From: Planctomycetota bacterium
GTDB lineage: Bacteria > Planctomycetota > UBA8742 > JACQVU01 > JANLHZ01
Assembly (NCBI GenBank): GCA_024653775.1
Contig: JANLHZ010000123.1
Location: forward strand, 1-32,213
Direction of reading: 5' to 3'
DNA: 32,213 nt
In this document: positions 15,541 to 23,040 of the stretch, piece by piece
Position numbering within the stretch: the stretch's first letter is position 1
Layout of the letters: the number at the start of each line of letters is the position of its first letter
Translations under genes and position numbers: made by a program
The notes under the pieces: generated by a model
The model's database searches: none
The model's input: the letters and a program-made list of their open reading frames with translations, nothing else
Told to the model about the DNA's origin: nothing

Positions 15541-16995
15541 ATGTTCATAGCTGCGCTTTCGCAACTTGTGTTCGCGCCTTCGATGCTGAAAGCGCTCTCG
15601 ACTGGGGAAGAGGAGGATGCGCTAAACCTTTCCGGCGACTGGATTTTCAATATGACCCTGCTCAGCGGTTCCTCAACCTATGGCAAGTGGCCAGAATACG
15701 CGCAGCAGGGGACCTCGCCTTTGATTCCCGTGGTTCATAACGATGACGGGACGTTAGAGTTCGAATCGCCCGACCAGTCGATAACGCTCAGCGGGTCGGT
15801 CAGCGGCGATCAGGTGACGATCGACTTCCATCAGGTACTCGTAGACGAAGAAACGAGCAACGTTTTCGAGGGCAACGCAACGTTCACGAGCACGATAACG
15901 AAAAAGCCATCGGACGACGGCACCGGCATAATAGCCACCATCGAGGGAACCTACTCCGGCTCCGGCTGGCTCAAGTTTTATGACGAACAAACGCTGTTGA
16001 CTGACTTTGGATCGTGGAGCGGAGAATTCAGAACTATAGCCTACAAATCCATAGACAATGATCCAGGCCTATTGTTGCAGCATCAACTGAGCGATCAAAA
16101 GACTTTGCTATACGCTGAACTCTCTAATTTCGACCACATGTCTTTGGAATTACTAGTAAACATAGTTGATGAAGTAAGTCAAGTCGACACACGCAGCGAA
16201 AAAGAGACGATAATCGCCGACAACAAAAAACAGATGGAAGAACTGTACCAGCAAACGATTGTTGACTTCCGCGAGGTATTCGAGGAATCCAGGGATTTAA
16301 TAACCGATTTTTCGAGTAACGGCGGTCAAAAGGAAACATGGCAAACATTCGCCAGTGTTTATTCCGATCAAGCAGGCATAATGAAAGATTTATTCAGCGA
16401 AGTCATACAGTTGATTTCGCCTATAGCCAATCCGAATTCAAAGGCGACTATCTGCAAAAAAGCAATAACGATATTTTACGAAAGTTGCGCGGAACTCAAA
16501 AAGCTTCCGGGGCAAGTCATCCAATTTTCTAATCAAATACAGATTACTCAAGTTCTAATCACATTTAAGGAATCATCGATAAATGATGCCGTCAATGCTA
16601 TGAATGATCTTATCAAAGTACCTCTTTCAGATGTAACTCGGAAGCTAGACGAAGCAAATATCGCGCTAGCTGACGCAAGGGAAGCGCTTAGGCAGTGTGA
16701 AATAATAAATGGGATAGGTAATTGTCCCGATAAAGAAAATGAGACCAGAGATGCACAAGTAAAAGTTGATATTGCTGTAGATAACTATAAATCAATCTTA
16801 AAGCAAATCGAGGACTACTCTATACTTATCGGAATGTATCGCAACGAATTATCAGATTTTTATAAAGAAAAACAAAAGATAGAAGACGCAAAATTATATA
16901 CTCAACAATTAATTGACCATCACGAGGAGATCGAAGCGCAGTTCAGCGTCTTTATATTCAATTTATGCAACATTGTCGTTTCTTGCCCAGACTAG
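15541..16995 (+). CDS. Exported unknown protein, beta domain plus coiled coil
   Basis: The readable frame has ATG at 15541 with no ribosome binding site and begins inside a hydrophobic segment (MFIAALSQLVFAPSMLKALS) that looks like the h-region of a signal peptide. The native start is probably 15474, which is out of frame by one base across the C9 tract. With eight C the product would begin MINTLHRPPHKSLDNRRIQR before this segment. Residues ~25-170 are Gly/Thr/Ser-rich and beta-like (a lipocalin-like or hydrolase-inhibitor-like sandwich is possible). About 190-470 is helical with coiled-coil character. No family was recognised. It is followed after 6 bp by another exported unknown gene and is A+T-rich, particularly in its 3' half. 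Confidence 0.6.
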   Translation: MFIAALSQLVFAPSMLKALSTGEEEDALNLSGDWIFNMTLLSGSSTYGKWPEYAQQGTSPLIPVVHNDDGTLEFESPDQSITLSGSVSGDQVTIDFHQVLVDEETSNVFEGNATFTSTITKKPSDDGTGIIATIEGTYSGSGWLKFYDEQTLLTDFGSWSGEFRTIAYKSIDNDPGLLLQHQLSDQKTLLYAELSNFDHMSLELLVNIVDEVSQVDTRSEKETIIADNKKQMEELYQQTIVDFREVFEESRDLITDFSSNGGQKETWQTFASVYSDQAGIMKDLFSEVIQLISPIANPNSKATICKKAITIFYESCAELKKLPGQVIQFSNQIQITQVLITFKESSINDAVNAMNDLIKVPLSDVTRKLDEANIALADAREALRQCEIINGIGNCPDKENETRDAQVKVDIAVDNYKSILKQIEDYSILIGMYRNELSDFYKEKQKIEDAKLYTQQLIDHHEEIEAQFSVFIFNLCNIVVSCPD

Positions 16996-17001
16996 AATCT
17001 T

Positions 17002-18978
17002 ATGACAAAAACATGTTTTATTATCGGAGTTTGTTCTTGCTTTGTCTCCGTCTTTTTTGTGGTCTCGATGATAGTCGATTCATCGACGGAGCATAGACCC
17101 GATTCATCGACATTTTCCTTCGATAGAAAAGATAACGAGGCCGAGTTTAACTCGAATGATTACCGTCCAACAGACGCAAGTGCGCATGATAGCGATGTCG
17201 GACAAGCGGTTTCGTCGGTCGACATCATTGGCTCAGGATGGCTTGAAGATAGACTTTCGATTTCATCAAGACTTCAGGAATTTTCTGAGCCTTCGGCTGC
17301 GGACACGTCGCGCGTTAATGGTATCGATTTTCTCAAGCAAAGATACGAGGAAACACAATCCATTATAAATGCTTTGAATGGCTGGGCCGATCCTATTCCC
17401 AAGGTAATGGACGAAGACAAATATCTCATAGAGCGATTATTTAGCAATAGATGTGAGTCCCGTGCTACCGAAGATACCTCGTCGTTCGATGCCAGATCCG
17501 AAAGCATAGACTGTGAAATCAGAAAAATCATCCGTGAGATGGCTGGTTTGCGATACGACATCGGAAGTAACGCGATCAATTATCGATCCTATTTACTTGA
17601 CCTTGCGTACTATGATAGATGGGCTTCAGTTGAATTGCAGCGATTTCTGAAAGGCAATGACAATCAGCTTTCACGAATATATGACAGTATCTCCTTGCTA
17701 CCAGTGGGTGGGTGGAATGGCAGAGGATTAATTTCAGAACTATTGTGCTCACTTGCTCGTTTGCAATTATCTTCATCCGAAGAGGTTTTCCGGAAATATT
17801 GTAACAGCAATCTGAATGAAGTACGGTTGTCCGCCTTGCGAGGAACTGCTGAAATTGGGGTTTTGCCGGAGTTTTCTGAAATGGCTCGGCGAGACAAAAA
17901 TTTGCTTTTTGATGTTTTTCCTCTTTATTCGCTTGTTTTTGAAATTTCACGGTCCAATAACCAAATTTACCTTCCATCCATATTGGATTTATTAAAAGCG
18001 ATCGATGAAATAGTCAATCTCGTAACGCCTGATTTGCCTTTTTCTAATGACAATTTAAAATGCCTTCAACTGGCTGTTACAGAATGTGTTGTTCGCTTGA
18101 CCAATTTTTCATTCGGTGACAACACTTCGGATACAAACATCGAAAACTGGTTGTCGATGATTCGAAACGCTTCTGTCGACTCAGAGACCGCGGAAAACCG
18201 AATCGAAGAATATTTTGATTTCGTTATTGGAAAGGTAACGGAGCCACGGAATGATATTGATTTGAATCTCAACGAGCCCCGAATACGTTGCCCCGATTTC
18301 TTGACGTCAAACACCAGTTATTTTGTCTGTGAAAGACTTTTAAAATCGGTGAGAAATGTAACTGGCGTCGACGTATACACCTTAATGCAATTCGGACCGG
18401 AGTTTACGGACGATATCATTTCACATTGCGAGAATGTCATTAATGAATCGTCGCTTTGGTGCGTGGACCAGCGATTGCGCACCTTATTTTGGGCGCTGAT
18501 AAATATGGGCGACGACAAATCGAGAGAATATCTCGCAAAGTTTATAGAACGTGAAGCAGGACATCTTGAAAAACACTTCAATAAAAATGTATTCCTAAAT
18601 ATCAATAATAGATATTTAAAACTTCCATTCATAGATGCTGCCAACATACATTGCCCATTTGTACTGGCGTTGTATGGAACGATGTTGAACCGAAGTAAAA
18701 TCTGTCTTCCAGCGCTTAAAAGGTCTCTTTTGAAACCGATCAGCAGTGCAGAGAAGATTTTGATAATTTATGCTATGGCTTTTATCGAACCAAGCGATGA
18801 CTACATTCAGCCGTTGATAGTATCGCTGCGAGAGAATGACAGCGAAGAGATGGCGCCAGTGATAGTGCATGCACTTGTGCTTCATTCCGGTCACACGTTC
18901 GGTAGTCCCCAGGCGGATAGCGATCCGACTGCCTGGGAAGACTGGTGGAATACTCCTGCCGAGTCGAGAGTCCGTTGA
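17002..18978 (+). CDS. Exported or membrane-anchored helical-repeat protein, unknown
   Basis: A 658-residue protein with an N-terminal hydrophobic segment (residues 5-25, FIIGVCSCFVSVFFVVSMIV) that may be a signal peptide or anchor. The body is mostly helical with HEAT/ARM-like features, for example 'LISELLCSLARLQLSSSEEV', 'VRLSALRGTAEIGVLPEF' and 'LIIYAMAFIEPSDDYIQPLI'. It lacks recognisable catalytic motifs. It starts 6 bp after the preceding exported protein and so is very likely in the same operon and subject to the same possible C-tract switch. Its base composition is distinctly A+T-rich compared with tgt and lpxA on either side, suggesting acquisition from elsewhere. Convergent with tgt, 6 bp apart. 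Confidence 0.65.
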   Translation: MTKTCFIIGVCSCFVSVFFVVSMIVDSSTEHRPDSSTFSFDRKDNEAEFNSNDYRPTDASAHDSDVGQAVSSVDIIGSGWLEDRLSISSRLQEFSEPSAADTSRVNGIDFLKQRYEETQSIINALNGWADPIPKVMDEDKYLIERLFSNRCESRATEDTSSFDARSESIDCEIRKIIREMAGLRYDIGSNAINYRSYLLDLAYYDRWASVELQRFLKGNDNQLSRIYDSISLLPVGGWNGRGLISELLCSLARLQLSSSEEVFRKYCNSNLNEVRLSALRGTAEIGVLPEFSEMARRDKNLLFDVFPLYSLVFEISRSNNQIYLPSILDLLKAIDEIVNLVTPDLPFSNDNLKCLQLAVTECVVRLTNFSFGDNTSDTNIENWLSMIRNASVDSETAENRIEEYFDFVIGKVTEPRNDIDLNLNEPRIRCPDFLTSNTSYFVCERLLKSVRNVTGVDVYTLMQFGPEFTDDIISHCENVINESSLWCVDQRLRTLFWALINMGDDKSREYLAKFIEREAGHLEKHFNKNVFLNINNRYLKLPFIDAANIHCPFVLALYGTMLNRSKICLPALKRSLLKPISSAEKILIIYAMAFIEPSDDYIQPLIVSLRENDSEEMAPVIVHALVLHSGHTFGSPQADSDPTAWEDWWNTPAESRVR

Positions 18979-18984
18979 AACTGT

Positions 18985-20091
18985 TTATGCACTAGTAAAA
19001 TTTTTCCGGAAGATGTCCCATGTTCCGCCGACGATCGACTCTCTCGCTTTGCGCGTCAGGTCGAGGTAGTAGCTCACGTTGTGGATCGTCAGCAGGATGG
19101 ACGCCAGAATCTCTCCTGCGACCACGAGGTGCCGGATATACGCCCGGCTGAACTTCGCGCACGCGACGCACGAGCACTTTTCGTCGAGGGGTCGTTTGTC
19201 CTCGCGAAACTGGAGCGTTTTGAGCGACATCGTGCCCTCGCTCGTGAATGCCTGAGCGTGCCGCGCGTTGCGGGTCGGGAGCACGCAGTCGAACATATCG
19301 ACGCCGCGGTGGATCGCCTCTACGATGTCCCTGGGCGTACCGACCCCCATCAGATACCGCGGCTTCTCCACCGGCAGATGCACCGCCACTGCTTCGAGCG
19401 TTTGCAGCATCGCCTTCTGATCCTCGCCGACGCTGAGGCCGCCGATGGCGTAGCCGGGGAAATCGAGCGCGCGTAGAAACTCGGCGCTTTCTCTGCGAAG
19501 GTCTTCGTGTACGCCTCCCTGGACTATCGCGAACTGCGCCGCTCCGTGTGGCGGTTCGCGTTCGAATTCGGCCTTGCACCGAACCGCCCAGCGGTGGGTG
19601 CGCTCCATCGCGTCGCGTACCCGCTCCTTCTCCGACGGTAGCTTGACGCACTCGTCGAAAACCATCTGGACGTCGCTTCCGAGATTGCGCTGGATGCGCA
19701 CCGCGTCCTCGGGCGAAATGAACACGCGCGAACCGTCGATGTGCGACTGGAACGCGGCGCCTTCGTCAGTGATCCGCACCTTCTCGCCTAGGCTGTAGAC
19801 CTGGAACCCGCCCGAGTCGGTAAGGATCGGCCCGCGCCACGACATGAATTCGTGCAGCCCGCCCTGATTACGGATGAGTTCGTCTCCGGGGCGAAGGTGC
19901 AGATGGTACGTGTTCCCGAGGATGATTTTCGCGCCAGCATTTTCGAGTTGGTCAGGGAGCATCGACTTCACGGTCGCCTGCGTCCCGACCGGCATGAAAA
20001 TCGGCGTCGGAATCTCGCCGCGAGTCGTGAGAATCCGCCCCGCCCTCGCGGCTTCGTCAGTGGCTTCGAGTTTGAACGAGAACTCAGACAC
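18985..20091 (-). CDS. tgt: tRNA-guanine(34) transglycosylase
   Basis: This 368-residue enzyme exchanges the wobble guanine of GUN-anticodon tRNAs for the queuosine precursor preQ1. The family landmarks are present: D92 in DSGGFQ (general acid/base), D145 in FDEC, nucleophile D268 in MFDCVLPTRNARH, and the structural zinc site C306, C308, C311 and H337. Length matches bacterial Tgt. The start is GTG at 20091, and it overlaps by 8 bp the end of the small membrane-protein gene upstream, implying translational coupling. Confidence 0.96.
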   Translation of the reverse strand: MSEFSFKLEATDEAARAGRILTTRGEIPTPIFMPVGTQATVKSMLPDQLENAGAKIILGNTYHLHLRPGDELIRNQGGLHEFMSWRGPILTDSGGFQVYSLGEKVRITDEGAAFQSHIDGSRVFISPEDAVRIQRNLGSDVQMVFDECVKLPSEKERVRDAMERTHRWAVRCKAEFEREPPHGAAQFAIVQGGVHEDLRRESAEFLRALDFPGYAIGGLSVGEDQKAMLQTLEAVAVHLPVEKPRYLMGVGTPRDIVEAIHRGVDMFDCVLPTRNARHAQAFTSEGTMSLKTLQFREDKRPLDEKCSCVACAKFSRAYIRHLVVAGEILASILLTIHNVSYYLDLTRKARESIVGGTWDIFRKNFTSA

Positions 20092-20470
20092 CCTTCTCCC
20101 ACTTCCAGTTGAAGACGATCACCGCCTGCGCGAACGCGAACAGGATCGCCGCGAAACAAACGTACGGGCTGAACCTCGTCGCGTTTCCCCACGCGAACAG
20201 CGGCGTCAGCACGAAATTCCCGATACCGCCGCTCGCGATCGACCCGACGACCGCCGCGAGCAGAAATCTCCGGCGCGCCTTGCCTTTGGTGATGAACTTA
20301 CCGGAGCCGTCTTTCGCGCGCTTCTTGCCGAGGCGCACAAATAAAGCCGTGACCTCGACAAGCAGAAATCCCGCGACCATATTCGAGAACAGGTCGGGGT
20401 ACGCGTGGAACACCTCCCCCGCGTCGATTACGAACTGACTGAACGTGTACTCGGCTATTGCGATCATCAC
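20084..20470 (-). CDS. Small membrane protein upstream of tgt, unknown
   Basis: A 128-residue protein with about four hydrophobic segments (residues ~3-18, 28-46, 68-92 and 99-120) and a positive loop GKKRAKDGSGKFITKGKARRR between the second and third. It starts at GTG 20470 or ATG 20467. It overlaps tgt by 8 bp and should be co-transcribed with it. It is not YajC or SecD, the usual tgt neighbours, and no family was recognised. Confidence 0.6.
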   Translation of the reverse strand: MMIAIAEYTFSQFVIDAGEVFHAYPDLFSNMVAGFLLVEVTALFVRLGKKRAKDGSGKFITKGKARRRFLLAAVVGSIASGGIGNFVLTPLFAWGNATRFSPYVCFAAILFAFAQAVIVFNWKWEKGV

Positions 20471-20506
20471 GAAATTTAACCACAGATCAGCACGGAATTT
20501 TAGATT

Positions 20507-20530
20507 TCAGATCGCAGATTTCAGATTTAT
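20507..20530 (+). repeat. Short tandem repeat AGATTTCAGAT
   Basis: The 11-mer AGATTTCAGAT occurs twice, separated by CGC, in the gap between the small membrane-protein gene and the 51-bp repeat. It is a minor intergenic repeat. Confidence 0.4.
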
Positions 20531-20549
20531 CCCCGGCGTAGTGACTTAC

Positions 20550-20600
20550 GATCCCCCCGAACTCCTCGAATCTGTATCTCGCAATCGGCTTTCTGGGCAT
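20550..20600 (-). repeat. 51-bp direct repeat, copy 1 (gene 5'-end remnant)
   Basis: This 51-bp block matches 21144-21194 at 49 positions, and weaker similarity extends toward 20530. Read on the minus strand it begins with ATG and encodes MPRKPIARYRFEEFGGI; the frame runs on briefly before a stop. It seems to be the truncated 5' end of a gene whose paralogue's 5' end is copy 2. It lies just downstream of hicA. Confidence 0.6.
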
Positions 20601-20651
20601 AACTGGATGGAACATCGTCGCGTGAAGAAATCATTAATCGGAGCGCGACGA

Positions 20652-20858
20652 TTAAAGATCGTCTTCTGAAAGAGCTGCATCTCCAAGGATTTTTCTAAGT
20701 GTACCGATTCGTAGATCCTTGTTACCGTGAACGGGCACGGTGATAATCACGTCGGTTCCTTCTCGCGCAAGAATATGGTGGGAACCGCGGACGCGCTTCA
20801 AAATCCATCCATGTTTCTCCAGAACCTTGCAGAGCTTCTTTCCTGAGATTGACTTCAC
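20652..20858 (-). CDS. hicA: HicA-family mRNA interferase toxin
   Basis: A 68-residue protein with the double-stranded-RNA-binding-like fold of HicA/YcfA toxins, which cut mRNA. It has the KxLxKxGW region (KVLEKHGW), the catalytic histidine in GSHHIL (H27), and 'VPVHGNKDLRIGTLRKIL', the common C-terminal signature (VPxHxNKELxxGTLxxIL). It starts at GTG 20858, overlapping the antitoxin stop in GTGA, so translation should be coupled. It looks intact. Confidence 0.9.
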   Translation of the reverse strand: MKSISGKKLCKVLEKHGWILKRVRGSHHILAREGTDVIITVPVHGNKDLRIGTLRKILGDAALSEDDL

Positions 20859-21058
20859 AAATCGATTTCCGCAAGCTGAGCGTCGTCCGAAATTTCTGCT
20901 TTCTCTCCAGCCACGTCAAGCCAGCCTTCCGCGGCTTCACGAATATTCGCAAGCGTTTCATCATAGGTATCGCCTTCCGATACGCATCCTGGAAGCGCAG
21001 GAATCTCAGCCCAGAATCCGCCTTCCTCTGCTGGATGGATAACAATTTTGAGTTTCAT
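20855..21058 (-). CDS. hicB: HicB-family antitoxin
   Basis: A 67-residue protein with the partially degraded RNase-H fold of HicB: 'VIHPAEEGGFWAEIPALPGC' followed by 'SEGDTYDETLANIREAAEGW'. It should bind and neutralise HicA. The frame is open farther upstream to 21178, but ATG 21058 has a good ribosome binding site (AAGGAAAG) and starts at the conserved N-terminus. There is no C-terminal DNA-binding domain, so autorepression would need another mechanism. The antitoxin-first order is a common variant of hicAB. Confidence 0.88.
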   Translation of the reverse strand: MKLKIVIHPAEEGGFWAEIPALPGCVSEGDTYDETLANIREAAEGWLDVAGEKAEISDDAQLAEIDL

Positions 21059-21143
21059 AGGCGCTTTCCTTTCGACTGAAAGAGTACCTTGGGAATTCCG
21101 AAAGCGCAAGACGATCATCCCCCTACCCGCGCTCGTAGCTGAC

Positions 21144-21194
21144 GATCCCCCCGAACTCCTCGAATCGGTATCTCGCAATCGGCTCTCTGGGCAT
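21144..21194 (-). repeat. 51-bp direct repeat, copy 2 (gene 5'-end remnant)
   Basis: Pair of 20550-20600. On the minus strand it encodes MPREPIARYRFEEFGGI and then SYERG-stop a few codons later. The two copies bracket hicB-hicA. The protein start resembles the N-terminus of radical-SAM/RRE-type peptide maturation proteins (R-x-R-x-E-x-FGG-I-V), but this identification rests on memory of the pattern only. Confidence 0.55.
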
Positions 21195-21358
21195 GTCGCA
21201 ATGATACCACTGGTAAGTGAACAAATGATGATCGGCGCACATAGCGGTATTACGTAAAACAGTTTGACATACTCCGGTAATCTTGCATAATTTACAGTAA
21301 AATGTTTTCATAACACTTTTTTCCTTTTATTCAGTCGGTTCGTAGTTGGAGTTGCCTC

Positions 21359-22354
21359 ATGGAATTGGGAAATCTTAATAAATTCGACAAAATTAGGCTA
21401 AGGGAGATTTGGGGAAACGAGGCATCAGATTTCACGCCATGGTTAGCTGAGGAGGAAAATATGGCGCTACTATCGAATGAGATAGGGATCGAAATTGAAG
21501 ATGCAATAACTGAGTACAGCGTTGGTCCATTTAAAGTAGATATATATGCCAAGGAAACAAACACGGATAAGAATATTATAATTGAAAATCAGCTTGACGA
21601 AACGGATCACAAACATCTAGGGCAGTTAATAACTTACGCTGCTGGACTTGAAGCATCGTTCGTAATTTGGATTGTCCGAGACGCCAGAGACGAACATAGG
21701 CAGGCAATTGATTGGTTGAACGAACACACGAACGAAAATTTAAACTTTTTCCTTATTGAGATACAATTGTGGGAGATCGATAACTCGAAACCTGCTGTGA
21801 AGTTTGAAGCAATTTCGCTACCTAATGAATGGACTAAATCGGTTCGCACTAGTGCCAAGGACGGACGTCTGACCGAAACAAAAATCAAACAGCAGGAATT
21901 TTGGCGGCAATTCATAGAGTTTGGGCAAGCCAAGGATACAGAGGAAGTGTTGTATTTCGGTGATCCGATGCCGAAAAATCATCATACTGTTGCCTTTCTT
22001 GGAGGCGGTAATCGTGTCCCGTTGACAGTAGATATCCGTGGGAATAAGGTTGGGTGTGAATTGTATATTGGAAATTCAAAGGAGTGGTTCTCCCCACTCT
22101 ATGATAAGAAGGAAGAGATAGAAAAGGAGTTAGATTTAAGTCAATCTATTGATTGGCAGGAACTTCCGGGCAAGAAAGCGAGTCGCATAAAAGCAGAAAT
22201 ACCATTTAAATTGGAGGACGAATCTACATGGGAAGAGGCATTTGAATGGCTTGTTGAAACGTCAGTAAAGTTCGTGAAGGTTTTTAGTAATAACCTCCGT
22301 AAAATTTCATATAGTTTTTATAATGAATGGAAATCGACACCGACCGTTGAATAA
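21359..22354 (+). CDS. DUF4268 protein with PD-(D/E)XK-like N-terminus
   Basis: A 331-residue protein. Residues ~40-125 resemble a PD-(D/E)XK nuclease core: 'GPFKVDIYAKE' supplies D61, 'NIIIENQLDETDH' supplies E76-x-Q78, and 'HLGQLITYAAGL' follows as the usual helix. Residues ~180-325 fit DUF4268 ('QQEFWRQFIEF', then a beta-rich part with 'LYIGNSKEWFSPLYDKKEEI'). Such proteins are found as solitary genes in accessory and defence-rich regions; target and function are unproven. GGAG lies about 8 nt before ATG. It is A+T-richer than the core genes, consistent with horizontal gain. Confidence 0.75.
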   Translation: MELGNLNKFDKIRLREIWGNEASDFTPWLAEEENMALLSNEIGIEIEDAITEYSVGPFKVDIYAKETNTDKNIIIENQLDETDHKHLGQLITYAAGLEASFVIWIVRDARDEHRQAIDWLNEHTNENLNFFLIEIQLWEIDNSKPAVKFEAISLPNEWTKSVRTSAKDGRLTETKIKQQEFWRQFIEFGQAKDTEEVLYFGDPMPKNHHTVAFLGGGNRVPLTVDIRGNKVGCELYIGNSKEWFSPLYDKKEEIEKELDLSQSIDWQELPGKKASRIKAEIPFKLEDESTWEEAFEWLVETSVKFVKVFSNNLRKISYSFYNEWKSTPTVE

Positions 22355-22406
22355 AATGAAATTCAGTCCTCGACAAATTGACAATGATTGCTAAAGGGTC
22401 ATAGTG

Positions 22407-22493
22407 TTATAAAATATACCGGCTCAAGTCCTCGTCCCTTACCGCGTCTTTGAGGCGCTGATCGACGAATTGCTCGCATGGGCGGACGAAGTC
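22407..22493 (-). pseudogene. Duplicated hslU 3' end
   Basis: These 87 bp align without gaps to the last 87 bp of hslU (23041-23127), about 85% identical. On the minus strand they encode EQFVDQRLKDAVRDEDLSRY-IL-stop, the HslU C-terminal tail. Most differences inside the conserved part are synonymous, so it was a functional coding end once. It lies beyond the GxxExxY cassette, as expected if that cassette arrived with or displaced an hslU 3' end. Confidence 0.8.
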
Positions 22494-22501
22494 TATATTA
22501 T

Positions 22502-22533
22502 TTCTTTGTGCTCTTTGTGTTCTTTGTGGCTAT
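22502..22533. repeat. 32-bp inverted repeat, left arm
   Basis: It matches the reverse complement of 22993-23024 at 31 of 32 positions. Internally it is three near-identical 9-mers of the form YTCTTTGTG, followed by GCTAT. It overlaps the stop codon of the GxxExxY gene. Confidence 0.85.
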
Positions 22534-22922
22534 TCTTCAATCGCTTGGTTACCCGCGTACTTTTTGATCTGGAAACGGTAGGATCCGAAATTTATTAATA
22601 AACCATGCTTTTTTCTCGACGATTTCAGGTATCCGAGAATCTGAGCGGTATGTTCCGCAGCAAGAGCTTTGACCGCTTTGAGTTCAATTATAACGACATT
22701 CTCAACAAGCAAATCTGCGAAGTATTCTCCGATGATCGTTCCATCTTCATCATAGACCGTTATTGGGTGTTGCTGTTCGACTTTGATGCCAGTCTTTCGC
22801 AGGCGGTGTGCGAGAGCGTTTTCGTAAACTTTTTCGAGATGTCCATGGCCGTGATAGACATGAATGTCGAAAGACGTTTGCCTGATTTTGTCGCAAAGCT
22901 CCCGAACTGTTTGTTCGTCCAT
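22530..22922 (-). CDS. GxxExxY family protein
   Basis: A 130-residue protein of the GxxExxY family: the signature is G27-H-L-E30-K-V-Y33, and the PD-(D/E)XK-like residues D70 and E80-L-K82 follow ('YFADLLVENVVIIELKAVKAL'). The family is widespread and often mobile, with no established function; the fold suggests a nuclease. ATG 22922 has GGAG about 8 nt upstream. The gene lies between two 32-bp inverted repeats and between two copies of the hslU 3' end, so the whole 22.4-23.04 kb segment looks like a compact cassette. The stop codon is formed inside the left repeat. Confidence 0.88.
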   Translation of the reverse strand: MDEQTVRELCDKIRQTSFDIHVYHGHGHLEKVYENALAHRLRKTGIKVEQQHPITVYDEDGTIIGEYFADLLVENVVIIELKAVKALAAEHTAQILGYLKSSRKKHGLLINFGSYRFQIKKYAGNQAIEE

Positions 22923-22992
22923 ATTCGATCTCCAATTAAAAATCCAAATTCGATAGCCACAAAATTATCGAAGGCTATTTGGAAAATTTTTT

Positions 22993-23024
22993 ATAGCCAC
23001 AAAGAACACAAAGATCACAAAGAA
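22993..23024. repeat. 32-bp inverted repeat, right arm
   Basis: Pair of 22502-22533, in opposite orientation, located between the GxxExxY start codon and the hslU stop codon. A partial extra copy (ATAGCCACAAA) occurs near 22957. Confidence 0.85.
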
Positions 23025-23040
23025 TTCTGTGGACTATTCG

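Larger units (their letters stand above)
22407..23040. mobile_element. Putative GxxExxY cassette inserted at the hslU stop
   Basis: The segment consists of a duplicated hslU 3' end, a 32-bp inverted repeat arm, the GxxExxY gene, and the second arm, and it abuts the stop codon of intact hslU. This layout resembles elements that insert at the 3' end of a gene and restore it. No recombinase is encoded, so mobilisation in trans would be needed. The element status is inferred. Confidence 0.5.

Noticed and set aside
21195-21311. Cys-containing minus-strand frame extending repeat copy 2 upstream
   Set aside because: The homology between the two repeat copies starts exactly at the internal ATG, and the upstream part is not shared, so the longer protein is probably a chance extension.
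22502-23024. CTTTGTG repeats as a CRISPR array
   Set aside because: The units are contiguous 9-mers with no spacers, and the arms are inverted relative to each other.
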